Shown piece after piece: positions 7,901-12,921 of a stretch of 12,921 nucleotides of DNA. Every line of letters begins with the position of its first letter. Position 1 is the first letter of the stretch. A program made the position numbers and the translations under genes. The DNA is from Micrococcaceae bacterium UBA3381 (GTDB lineage Bacteria; Actinomycetota; Actinomycetes; Actinomycetales; Micrococcaceae), in the NCBI GenBank assembly GCA_002358975.1, contig DEPX01000132.1:11104-24024 (forward strand), given 5' to 3'. The notes below the pieces were generated by a model. That model was given only the letters and a program-made list of their open reading frames with translations. It was not told the origin of the DNA and ran no database searches.

Positions 7901-9050
7901 ACCACCGCATCTGCGTTTTACCTATCAAGTTATTGATGATCGCGGTGCGGTTGTCGGTGCTAGCGATGAGCTGGGCAGACTGCAACGCGAACTGGCCGGT
8001 GAAAATCAGACCGCACTGGCGGCCTCCCTCACTGCCGCAGCTCAATCCCAAGGGGTCGCGTTACCCGGCCGAGAACAACCGGACCCTACAGATCACGCGA
8101 AGACCAACCATCAGCCAGCAGCGTCGGCAACTACCAGTATCTCCACGTTTCAACCACGGACCGGCCTAACAACGTGGAGCGTCGGCGATATTCCAGAAAG
8201 TATTCAAACCACTATAGCTACGGGTTCTGGGCATCAAGAAGTTACCGGTTACCCGGCGTTACAGGCCGGCACAGGCGACCAGCCCACCGCAGACCTGGTA
8301 GTGATGCGGACAAAGGGTGAACAACACGCAGTCCATCGCACCGGAGTTATTGCCTTGTTACAGGCGGAGTTGCCAAACCCGCAACGCTATATTTTGGATC
8401 ATTTATCCCCCGCCGAGAAACTGGCCTTTGCCAGCTCCCCCTACCCCAATAGTGCCGCCCTGGTGGCCGATTGTACTTACACCGCCATTGACGCCCTGGT
8501 GCCCGACGATGCGCCAATGACCAAACAAGCCTATCAACAGGTGGCCGAAGCGGTACAGCAAGAGCTCATCGACACAACATTTCAAGTCACTTCGGTGGTC
8601 GCAAAGATTTTGGACCTCTCTCGGCAGGTTGATCGTCGGATCCGACAGATACGTTCTTTGGCGTTGGCAGCTACCGCTGCCGATCTACGGGCTCACCATG
8701 ATCGATTAGTAGGACACCGGTTTGTTTCCTCCACAGGATGGGCGCATTTGCGCCACATTCCGCGGTATTTGGAAGGCATCGGTATCCGATTGGATACCTT
8801 AGATGCTGGTGGAGCACTACAGCGAGACGGGTTAAATATGCAAACCGTCCAAGCGCTAGAACAGGACTATGCCACACTACTGGACCAGGCCCCTGCCGGT
8901 GTACCGACTCCGTCGGCCATCACCGAAATCTTCTGGCTGCTCCAAGAGTTGCGCATCTCGCTATTTGCTCAGCAGTTAGGTACTGCCACCCGAGTTAGTG
9001 AAAAACGCGTGCGCCAAGCCATCGGGGCTGCTGAAACGCAACTGAGCTAA
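4983..9050 (+). CDS. hrpA: ATP-dependent RNA helicase HrpA (DEAH box)
   Basis: HrpA is a large cytoplasmic DEAH-box RNA helicase; the E. coli protein acts on mRNA and on stalled or collided ribosomes. This copy has 1355 residues against about 1300 in E. coli. Core motifs are Walker A GETGSGKTT (41-49, K47), TQPRRIAA, DEAH (138-141), LITSAT (167-172), NVAETSLT and QQRSGRAGR (356-364). An acidic insert, roughly 214-235 (DDPDDDADDMEE), lies between the two RecA lobes. A winged-helix/HA2 region (about 400-520), an OB-fold-like part (about 610-700) and the long C-terminal DUF3418 domain (from about 760) follow. A low-complexity linker rich in Pro, Gln, Thr and Ala occupies about 1017-1065. The start lacks a Shine-Dalgarno sequence but has a -10 just upstream. 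Its last four bases overlap the end of the convergent HIT gene, with no terminator visible between them. Confidence 0.95.
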   Translation: MSNTSPLDLSAISFPDELPVSQQRQHIMTQLAEHQVIIVAGETGSGKTTQLPKMCLAMGLAEHGMIGHTQPRRIAARSVAQRVSEELGQSLGNTVGYQVRFTSEVSANTQLKVMTDGILLAEIQHDPNLSAYSVLIIDEAHERSLNIDFLLGYLKRLLAKRDDLKVLITSATIDPKSFAQHFADANGTPAPIVEVSGRTYPVEIRYRPLTQAVMADDPDDDADDMEETRDPLDAIADSVEELGREAPGDILIFFPGEREIRDAAEVLGSRLQHNPRLAHADILPLFGRLSLQDQQRVFRPGKNRRIVLATNVAETSLTVPGIKYVIDTGTARISRYSQRTKVQRLPIERISQASAQQRSGRAGRTSPGIAIRLYSESDFNERPEFTDPEILRTSLASVILHMASSNIISTAAELEDFPFIQPPEHKQITDGVTLLTELGALNTGNPVRVRGRGGRWVTRTFAAGTITPLGRRLARLPVAPRLARMILAAQEHKVVPEMLVLTAGLTIQDPRERPEEHRAAADELHRRFTDDASDFSAMLNLWNYLHEQQRELSGNQFRKLCRREFINYLRVREWQDLVRQLRQITREVGIKIPSENKIEAAGHHDGIHQALLTGLLSHIGSWDERRNNYQGARGSRFAVFPGSGLFKKRHDFVMAAELVETSRLWARQVAAIEPAWIEHAAGSLAKIHTSDPYWSRRNGTAMARQRVMVYGVTIVTDRPVRYYNIDRGLAREMFIRHALIEGEWNTRHHFFKRNLERLAEIEELETRMRRRDLLVSEDVLFEFYDARIPEHAVSQRHFDAWWRRERHHNPELLDFDPDQLLAADAQQLDVNKYPDVFVHPTPTGDVQLPLHYEFTPVTAIGADASGAGKPAGPGTDGVTVTIPVALLHQMDTERFDWLIPGLRTELITALIRGLPKPIRKHLVPAPDTAQAAATYLAEYADPQTDNFFAALGAFLRQVKHQYVKPDDWTIDKLPPHLRFTYQVIDDRGAVVGASDELGRLQRELAGENQTALAASLTAAAQSQGVALPGREQPDPTDHAKTNHQPAASATTSISTFQPRTGLTTWSVGDIPESIQTTIATGSGHQEVTGYPALQAGTGDQPTADLVVMRTKGEQHAVHRTGVIALLQAELPNPQRYILDHLSPAEKLAFASSPYPNSAALVADCTYTAIDALVPDDAPMTKQAYQQVAEAVQQELIDTTFQVTSVVAKILDLSRQVDRRIRQIRSLALAATAADLRAHHDRLVGHRFVSSTGWAHLRHIPRYLEGIGIRLDTLDAGGALQRDGLNMQTVQALEQDYATLLDQAPAGVPTPSAITEIFWLLQELRISLFAQQLGTATRVSEKRVRQAIGAAETQLS

Positions 9051-9475
9051 TCCTGCGGGACCGAATCGCTATAGCCGGCCTCGCGCAGGGCTTGACGCAG
9101 CGCCGTAGCAGCGTGTTCCATTTTGTCCTGATCTGGTTCACGCATGGCATTGCTTAGATCAAAGTCCGCCAATTGTTGGGTCGGGAAAACATGTAGATGC
9201 ACATGTGGCACCTCATAGCCGGCGATCATCATTCCGGCCCGGGCTGCTCCCAAGGCACTGACCTGCGCGGCACCGATACGTGAAGCCACAAGGTACAGGT
9301 GCGCATTGAGGTCTTCGTCTAGATGGGTCCACATGTCGGTTTCTTCTCGGGGCACCACCAATGTATGACCATAGGACAAGGGATTGATGTCCAAAAACGC
9401 CGCACACTTTTCGTCTTGCCAAATGAACCGGCCGGGGATTTCGCCGTCAATAATTTTGGTGAAAATAGTAGCCAT
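9047..9475 (-). CDS. HIT-family nucleotide-binding hydrolase
   Basis: A 142-residue histidine-triad protein, probably a purine nucleoside phosphoramidase or related nucleotidyl hydrolase of the HinT type acting in the cytoplasm. It starts IFTKIIDGEIPGRF, the usual HinT opening, continues with FLDINPLSYGHTLVVPR (28-43) and carries the triad HVHLHVFP (91-98), where the middle His93 should be the nucleophile. The residues before the triad are AGYEVP rather than the common GQ-V of HinT; this may alter substrate preference, and I believe similar variants occur in other actinobacterial HIT proteins. AGGAG five bases before the ATG is a good ribosome site. Its stop overlaps the hrpA stop by four bases on the opposite strand. 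The sulfurtransferase lies upstream on the same strand with an 82-base gap and a possible hairpin between them, so it probably has its own promoter. Confidence 0.93.
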   Translation of the reverse strand: MATIFTKIIDGEIPGRFIWQDEKCAAFLDINPLSYGHTLVVPREETDMWTHLDEDLNAHLYLVASRIGAAQVSALGAARAGMMIAGYEVPHVHLHVFPTQQLADFDLSNAMREPDQDKMEHAATALRQALREAGYSDSVPQD

Positions 9476-9530
9476 CTATGCTCCTAATACGTAGCTGCAA
9501 TTGGGATGTTAACTGCAGTCTAATGATACG

Positions 9531-9558
9531 GACGCCAAAAGTTCGCTAGTTGGCGGTC
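9531..9558 (-). terminator. Possible terminator of the sulfurtransferase gene
   Basis: CGCCAA (9533-9538) pairs with TTGGCG (9550-9555). Two further pairs form if one G is bulged, giving an eight-pair stem at the stop codon of the minus-strand gene. No T-tract follows. It may end that transcript before the HIT gene. Confidence 0.4.
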
Positions 9559-10544
9559 TAAGCATCTTCAGGCATGGTTCCAGCCGCTTCACCGGTTGCC
9601 ACCGGGCGGTCACGAACAGCTGACCACGCAGACCAAGACCCCGGATACAGGGCGGCATCCACATCAGCCAGGGCTAGACCCAAGACAACTTTCGATGCTG
9701 TAACACCGGAGCCGCAATAAGCGGTGACGGTGGATTGTTGGGTTGCGTGATAGTCGGCGAAGTAATCCTGTAGGGCATCAGCCGGTAAGAATTTGCCTTC
9801 AGCATCGGTTAGGGCCGTACTTGGCGCAGAGATCGCGCCAGGAACATGCCCAGCCACAGGGTCAATAGGTTCGTGGTCGCCGGTGTACCGTTCAGAAGCC
9901 CGAGCGTCTAACAGGACGCCGCCTTGTCGCACGAAAGTAGGGATATCTTGAGTGTCCACTACTGGCATTTTGCCCCAGGACAAATATGCCGAACCAATAC
10001 GTGGAAGCACTTCGCCGGCTTGCAACGGTAGATCGGCATTGCGCCAAGCACCCAACCCACCATCCAGTACGTAGACCCGCGACAGGCCAGCATAGCGTAG
10101 CAGCCACCATGCGCGCGCTGCTGCCGAGGAATCAACAGCGTCATACACTACAACGGTATCGCCATCGTTGAGTCCCAGCATCCGCACCGATTCAGTGAAA
10201 CTAGCAGGGTCCGGCAGTGGGTGGCGTCCCATGGCTGGCGAACCGTGCCCGGCCAGGTGACTGGTCATAGACACATAAACGGCTCCGGGCAGATGGCCCT
10301 GACGATAGGCCTCGTGGTTTTGGGTGGGATCGGTGGCGGACCAGCGCACATCCCAAATCACCAGTCGACCCGGTTCAGGCACCGGGGTGGGTGCCACGAA
10401 ACCGTGTGGTTGTGCTGGCTGCTGATCAGCCATCAGCCGTGTTCGAACTTGTACGGTGTCATGTTCTGGCAAGGAGTTATCGGTGCGGTCTATGCCCATC
10501 CAGGCGGCCAGCACACCGATACTGATCAATACAGGTTGGTTCAT
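9558..10544 (-). CDS. sseA: Thiosulfate/3-mercaptopyruvate sulfurtransferase
   Basis: A two-domain rhodanese that moves sulfane sulfur from 3-mercaptopyruvate or thiosulfate to an acceptor such as cyanide or a thiol. With the start at 10544 it has 328 residues. The first, inactive domain (about 60-175) has WDVRW and HLPGAVYV, with Asp135 at the cysteine position (YDAVDSS). The second (about 195-315) has LLDARASERYTG, GHVPGAI and the active loop CGSGVTAS with Cys277. CGSGVT is typical of mercaptopyruvate sulfurtransferases, whereas CRKGVT marks thiosulfate rhodaneses. The frame is open to 10580, but GGAGGAG lies nine bases before the ATG at 10544, which decides the start. Residues 20-58, rich in Pro and Gln, form a longer N-terminal insert than usual. 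It diverges from zur with a 218-base gap. Confidence 0.92.
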   Translation of the reverse strand: MNQPVLISIGVLAAWMGIDRTDNSLPEHDTVQVRTRLMADQQPAQPHGFVAPTPVPEPGRLVIWDVRWSATDPTQNHEAYRQGHLPGAVYVSMTSHLAGHGSPAMGRHPLPDPASFTESVRMLGLNDGDTVVVYDAVDSSAAARAWWLLRYAGLSRVYVLDGGLGAWRNADLPLQAGEVLPRIGSAYLSWGKMPVVDTQDIPTFVRQGGVLLDARASERYTGDHEPIDPVAGHVPGAISAPSTALTDAEGKFLPADALQDYFADYHATQQSTVTAYCGSGVTASKVVLGLALADVDAALYPGSWSAWSAVRDRPVATGEAAGTMPEDA

Positions 10545-10624
10545 GTTAGAAAACTCCTCCAGCATGTTTGGCACCGTCATTTAAGTCTTGCTTCTTGACA
10601 CATTGCGTGCCGGGTTTTTGAAGG

Positions 10625-10685
10625 AATTTCACATCCACAACTGTAGTACCGTGACACAAGAATTGCACGGTTAGCTAATTTCACA
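10625..10685. repeat. Direct repeat of AATTTCACA in the zur upstream region
   Basis: AATTTCACA occurs at 10625-10633 and again at 10677-10685, 52 bases apart, close to five helical turns. An 8-base palindrome, TTAGCTAA (10671-10678), overlaps the second copy. The pair lies in the gap between the divergent sulfurtransferase and zur genes. It may bind a regulator or be chance. Confidence 0.3.
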
Positions 10686-10694
10686 GCCCGGCTA

Positions 10695-10723
10695 TTCGGT
10701 ATTCGATGGGTACTTGTTACACT
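10695..10723 (+). promoter_or_regulatory. Possible zur promoter
   Basis: TACACT (10718-10723) matches four of six -10 positions, and the weak TTCGGT (10695-10700) lies 17 bases before it. Transcription would begin near 10730, giving a leader of about 33 bases before the ATG at 10763. The -35 is poor, so this rests mainly on position. Confidence 0.3.
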
Positions 10724-10762
10724 ATAGGCCGAGTTCATCGCGCCAGAAGGGTACCTACCATT

Positions 10763-11182
10763 ATGTCGTCAGCGTCATCATCTCGGCCCCGCACACGTAA
10801 CACCTGGCAAAAGCAGGCCATTGATGAAATGTTAGCTACCAGTGCCGATTTTCTTTCGGCTCAACAGATTCACCAATCGGTAGCCGAATCGGGTCGTTCA
10901 GTTTCCCTGGCCACGGTGTATCGGGTGTTGCAGACTCAAGTCGAAGATGGGGAACTAGACATCTTGGCTTTAGACGATGGCCAGACACTGTTTCGGAAGT
11001 GTGCCTCAACCGGTCACCACCACCATCTGGTGTGTCGTAACTGTCGGGCGACCGTAGAAATTGCGGCGCCAAAGTTAGAGCAGTGGGCCGATAAGGTTGG
11101 TGCGGATTATGGCTACACTGATATTGACCATACCTTGGAGATTTACGGGTTGTGTTCCCAGTGCGCTCAGAAGGCTTCGTAA
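10763..11182 (+). CDS. zur: Zinc uptake regulator Zur (Fur family)
   Basis: Zur binds DNA when loaded with zinc and represses zinc import genes. The 139 residues hold a winged-helix domain (about 11-80, with LATVYRVLQ as the recognition helix) and a dimerisation/metal domain. HHHH (85-88), LVCRNC (C91, C94) and LCSQC (C131, C134) supply the structural zinc site and regulatory ligands; C80 and H123 may belong to the regulatory sites. TGHHHHLVC is the signature of actinobacterial Zur rather than FurA. Arg95 stands where a glycine is usual after the first CxxC. The frame is open from 10706, but the extra 19 residues are unlike the family, so I use the ATG at 10763, with AGAAGG about 12 bases upstream. 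It converges on the zinc-type ABC ATPase gene, overlapping it by 16 bases. I saw no TGAAAATNATTTTCA-like Zur box before it. Confidence 0.93.
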   Translation: MSSASSSRPRTRNTWQKQAIDEMLATSADFLSAQQIHQSVAESGRSVSLATVYRVLQTQVEDGELDILALDDGQTLFRKCASTGHHHHLVCRNCRATVEIAAPKLEQWADKVGADYGYTDIDHTLEIYGLCSQCAQKAS

Positions 11183-12009
11183 CGGCTAAAACGCTCGCCG
11201 TAGCCGCTCGGTGGCTCATCGGCTTCGATAGCATCGCCTTCAGCTGTACATTCCGGTAGCTCCACTACGGTTGTGCCATTGACTTCTGCCGGCTCGTGCA
11301 AACTACCCAGGCCATAGGCCCGTTCCAAATTCGCCCTGGTCAAGACGTCCTCTGGGGCACCGGAAGCCACAATTTTGCCATCCATGAGGATGACATGGTC
11401 GGCTGCTGCGGCCTCATCCAGATCGTGAGTGGTCAAAATAACCGAGTGGCCGTGTTCTTCAACTTCAGTGTGAATCACGTCGTCAATAATACGCATAGAC
11501 GTCAGATCCAGCCCGGTCATGGGCTCATCTAACACGAGGATTTCGTGGCCCTGGGCAATGCCTTGGGCAACGTAGACGCGTTGACGCTGTCCGCCGGAGA
11601 GCTCTTCCAGGTGGCGGTTCTTCAGATCGGTGATGTTCATGGTTTGCATTGCATAGTTAATCGCAGCCCGATCCTGGGAGCGGAACATACCAAACCAGCC
11701 GCGCTGGGCGTAGCGGCCCATCGAGACGACGTCTTTGACGGTAATGGGCGTGCCGGTAGGAAATACTACTGACTGCATCACAAAAGAAATTTCGTGTTTG
11801 ATGTCTTTTACTGGCTTATCGAGCACGTTAATATGACCGGCACTAGGTGACAGGATGCCGGCTATGGCCTGCAATAATGTGGTTTTACCGGATCCGTTGG
11901 GTCCAATGACCGCAGTGATTTTTCCTTGTGGAATGGTAAAACTTGAGGCCGATACGGCGCGGTGGGAGCCACGGTACAGCACGATATCGTGGGCTTCAAC
12001 GAGAGTCAT
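11167..12009 (-). CDS. znuC: Zinc/metal ABC transporter ATP-binding protein
   Basis: The cytoplasmic ATPase of a metal (zinc or manganese) importer, 280 residues. Walker A is GPNGSGKT (36-43), the Q-loop Gln is at 79, the signature LSGGQ is at 137-141, Walker B is ILVLDEP (157-163) with catalytic Glu162, and the H-loop is His195. SMGRY-QRGWFGMF (96-109) is typical of the metal-importing ATPases. After about residue 236 the chain has an acidic tail of some 45 residues beyond the core; this tail is encoded partly antisense to the end of zur. The ATG overlaps the permease stop (ATGA), with AAGGAG five bases before it, so the two are translated together. Zinc is inferred from the adjoining zur; sequence alone does not separate zinc from manganese. 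Confidence 0.88.
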   Translation of the reverse strand: MTLVEAHDIVLYRGSHRAVSASSFTIPQGKITAVIGPNGSGKTTLLQAIAGILSPSAGHINVLDKPVKDIKHEISFVMQSVVFPTGTPITVKDVVSMGRYAQRGWFGMFRSQDRAAINYAMQTMNITDLKNRHLEELSGGQRQRVYVAQGIAQGHEILVLDEPMTGLDLTSMRIIDDVIHTEVEEHGHSVILTTHDLDEAAAADHVILMDGKIVASGAPEDVLTRANLERAYGLGSLHEPAEVNGTTVVELPECTAEGDAIEADEPPSGYGERFSRYEAF

Positions 12010-12878
12010 GAGGCTCCTTGCTCAGCTGGTATTGCACTGCGTTGGCGCCGGGAAATCGCAGCCGTTATTTCTCGTATTGTCAAAACCATAAAGAAACCGA
12101 GGATGGCGATAAGCGCCATTGACGCTCCGGCGGCGGTTCCCAAATGGTAACTGAGAATCAATCCCACAGTAACAGAGACCACACCGATAACCAGCGATGA
12201 GATCATCATTCGCGGCACGGTTCGGGTAATCAATGCTGCTGTGGCTGCAGGGCCAATCAGTAGGCCAAGGACCAGCAACGTGCCTACGGCCTGAAACGAA
12301 CCTATCACCGCAGCGGCAATCATCAGTAGTAACAACCAGTGCGTAAGCTGGGGGCGCATTCCTAGTGCCTGCGCTTTATCTGGCGAAAAGGATAATGCCA
12401 TCAGCGGGCGGTATAACAGCAGGGATAGTGCACCAACACCGGCTACGAACACCAGTTGCATCCGAATATCTTGCCACGACACACCCAGTGCATCGCCGAA
12501 TAGGATCGCCGTCAGCGAGCCCTGAAAACTATCTGCGCGCGAAATAAGCACAACCCCCAGCGCCATCATGCCGACAAATAATAAGCCGATGGTGCTATCT
12601 TCTTTCAGACTAGTTGTACGGTGCACAAGTTCCATTAAACTCACCATAACCAAAGCCGCAAGGCCTGCGCCCAGAAATGGGGAGAAATCAAAAAGTACTG
12701 CAGCGGCAATGCCTGGAACCACACCGTGCACAAAGGCGTCACCAAAAAAGCTCATGCCCCGCAGGATGAGCCAGACACCAACAAAGCTCGACATAACCGC
12801 GGCTAATAGCCCACCGAGCAGGGCGCGAATTTGGAAACCGGTCTGGAATGGCTCGACCACCCAGTTGAACAATTCCAC
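12006..12878 (-). CDS. znuB: Zinc/metal ABC transporter permease (ABC-3 family)
   Basis: The membrane subunit of the importer, 290 residues, of the ZnuB/MntB/TroC (ABC-3) family. Seven to eight hydrophobic segments are visible (about 18-40, 52-84, 96-113, 140-157, 180-196, 197-218, 226-244, 250-270). GDAFVHGVVPG (46-56) corresponds to the conserved D-x-x-x-H-x-x-x-P-G element, and VGTLLVLGLLIGPAATA (198-214) to the conserved segment late in the family. The C-terminus is short and basic in the cytoplasm. The start is GTG, with GGAAGG ten bases upstream; its first base is also the last base of the TAG that ends the upstream frame, which supports this start. It is followed by the ATPase gene with a 4-base overlap. 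A periplasm-like substrate-binding lipoprotein would complete the system and is not seen in the window. Confidence 0.9.
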   Translation of the reverse strand: MELFNWVVEPFQTGFQIRALLGGLLAAVMSSFVGVWLILRGMSFFGDAFVHGVVPGIAAAVLFDFSPFLGAGLAALVMVSLMELVHRTTSLKEDSTIGLLFVGMMALGVVLISRADSFQGSLTAILFGDALGVSWQDIRMQLVFVAGVGALSLLLYRPLMALSFSPDKAQALGMRPQLTHWLLLLMIAAAVIGSFQAVGTLLVLGLLIGPAATAALITRTVPRMMISSLVIGVVSVTVGLILSYHLGTAAGASMALIAILGFFMVLTIREITAAISRRQRSAIPAEQGAS

Positions 12879-12921
12879 TATGGGGCTACCTTCCGACTCA
12901 AGAGGTTTTCTAGTTTAGGGC
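12878..12921 (-). CDS. Possible 3' end of an upstream transporter gene (partial)
   Basis: Read on the minus strand from the right edge, one frame stays open and gives PKLENLLSRKVAP followed by TAG at 12880-12878. The other two frames have stops. The TAG shares its G with the GTG of the permease (TAGTG), the same one-base coupling seen between argS and lysA. It could be the end of the solute-binding protein of the importer, but 13 residues are too few to identify it. Confidence 0.35.
   Translation of the reverse strand, partial: PKLENLLSRKVAP

Noticed and set aside
10221..10598. 125-codon open frame on the plus strand
   Set aside because: It is antisense to the N-terminal half of the sulfurtransferase, which has clear domain motifs, and has no plausible protein character.
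1..12921. CRISPR array, insertion sequence, toxin-antitoxin or defence cluster
   Set aside because: I saw no regularly spaced repeats, transposase motifs or paired small toxin-antitoxin genes. All large reading frames are accounted for by recognised genes, apart from the HTH protein.

Overview
The window looks like chromosomal DNA from a Gram-positive actinobacterium. The evidence is an argS-lysA pair, a Zur regulator with the GHHHHLVC signature, a full-length HrpA carrying an acidic insert, and a hairpin terminator without a T-tract. The base composition looks moderate (not computed; impression only), which would suit a lower-GC member of the Micrococcales such as the Yaniella/Enteractinococcus group. 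That placement is an inference and was not tested.

Left part, minus strand (1-2522): argS (arginyl-tRNA synthetase) runs into lysA (diaminopimelate decarboxylase, cut by the window edge). The two overlap by one base (TGATG), so they form a translationally coupled operon. Divergent from argS, a tRNA-Arg(CCG) gene lies at 2643-2715.

Middle, plus strand (2716-9050): an unrecognised 140-residue helix-turn-helix protein, then a succinate-semialdehyde-type aldehyde dehydrogenase preceded by TGGTT/AACCA repeats and followed by a clear hairpin terminator. Next comes the 1355-residue DEAH-box RNA helicase HrpA. It has a good -10 element almost on its start codon and no Shine-Dalgarno sequence, which suggests a nearly leaderless mRNA.

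Right part (9047-12921): a HIT-family protein converges on hrpA with a 4-base overlap. Upstream of it on the same strand is a two-domain sulfurtransferase of the 3-mercaptopyruvate type. Divergent from the sulfurtransferase is zur, the zinc-responsive Fur-family repressor. It converges, with a 16-base overlap, on a minus-strand zinc-type ABC transporter made of an ATPase and a permease coupled by ATGA. The permease GTG start overlaps by one base the stop of a reading frame that runs off the right edge, probably the end of another transporter gene.

Most of the window is housekeeping and metal homeostasis. I see no mobile element, CRISPR array or obvious defence system. The least explained items are the orphan HTH protein and the repeat-rich leader of the dehydrogenase. 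No stretch longer than 300 bases lacks a gene.
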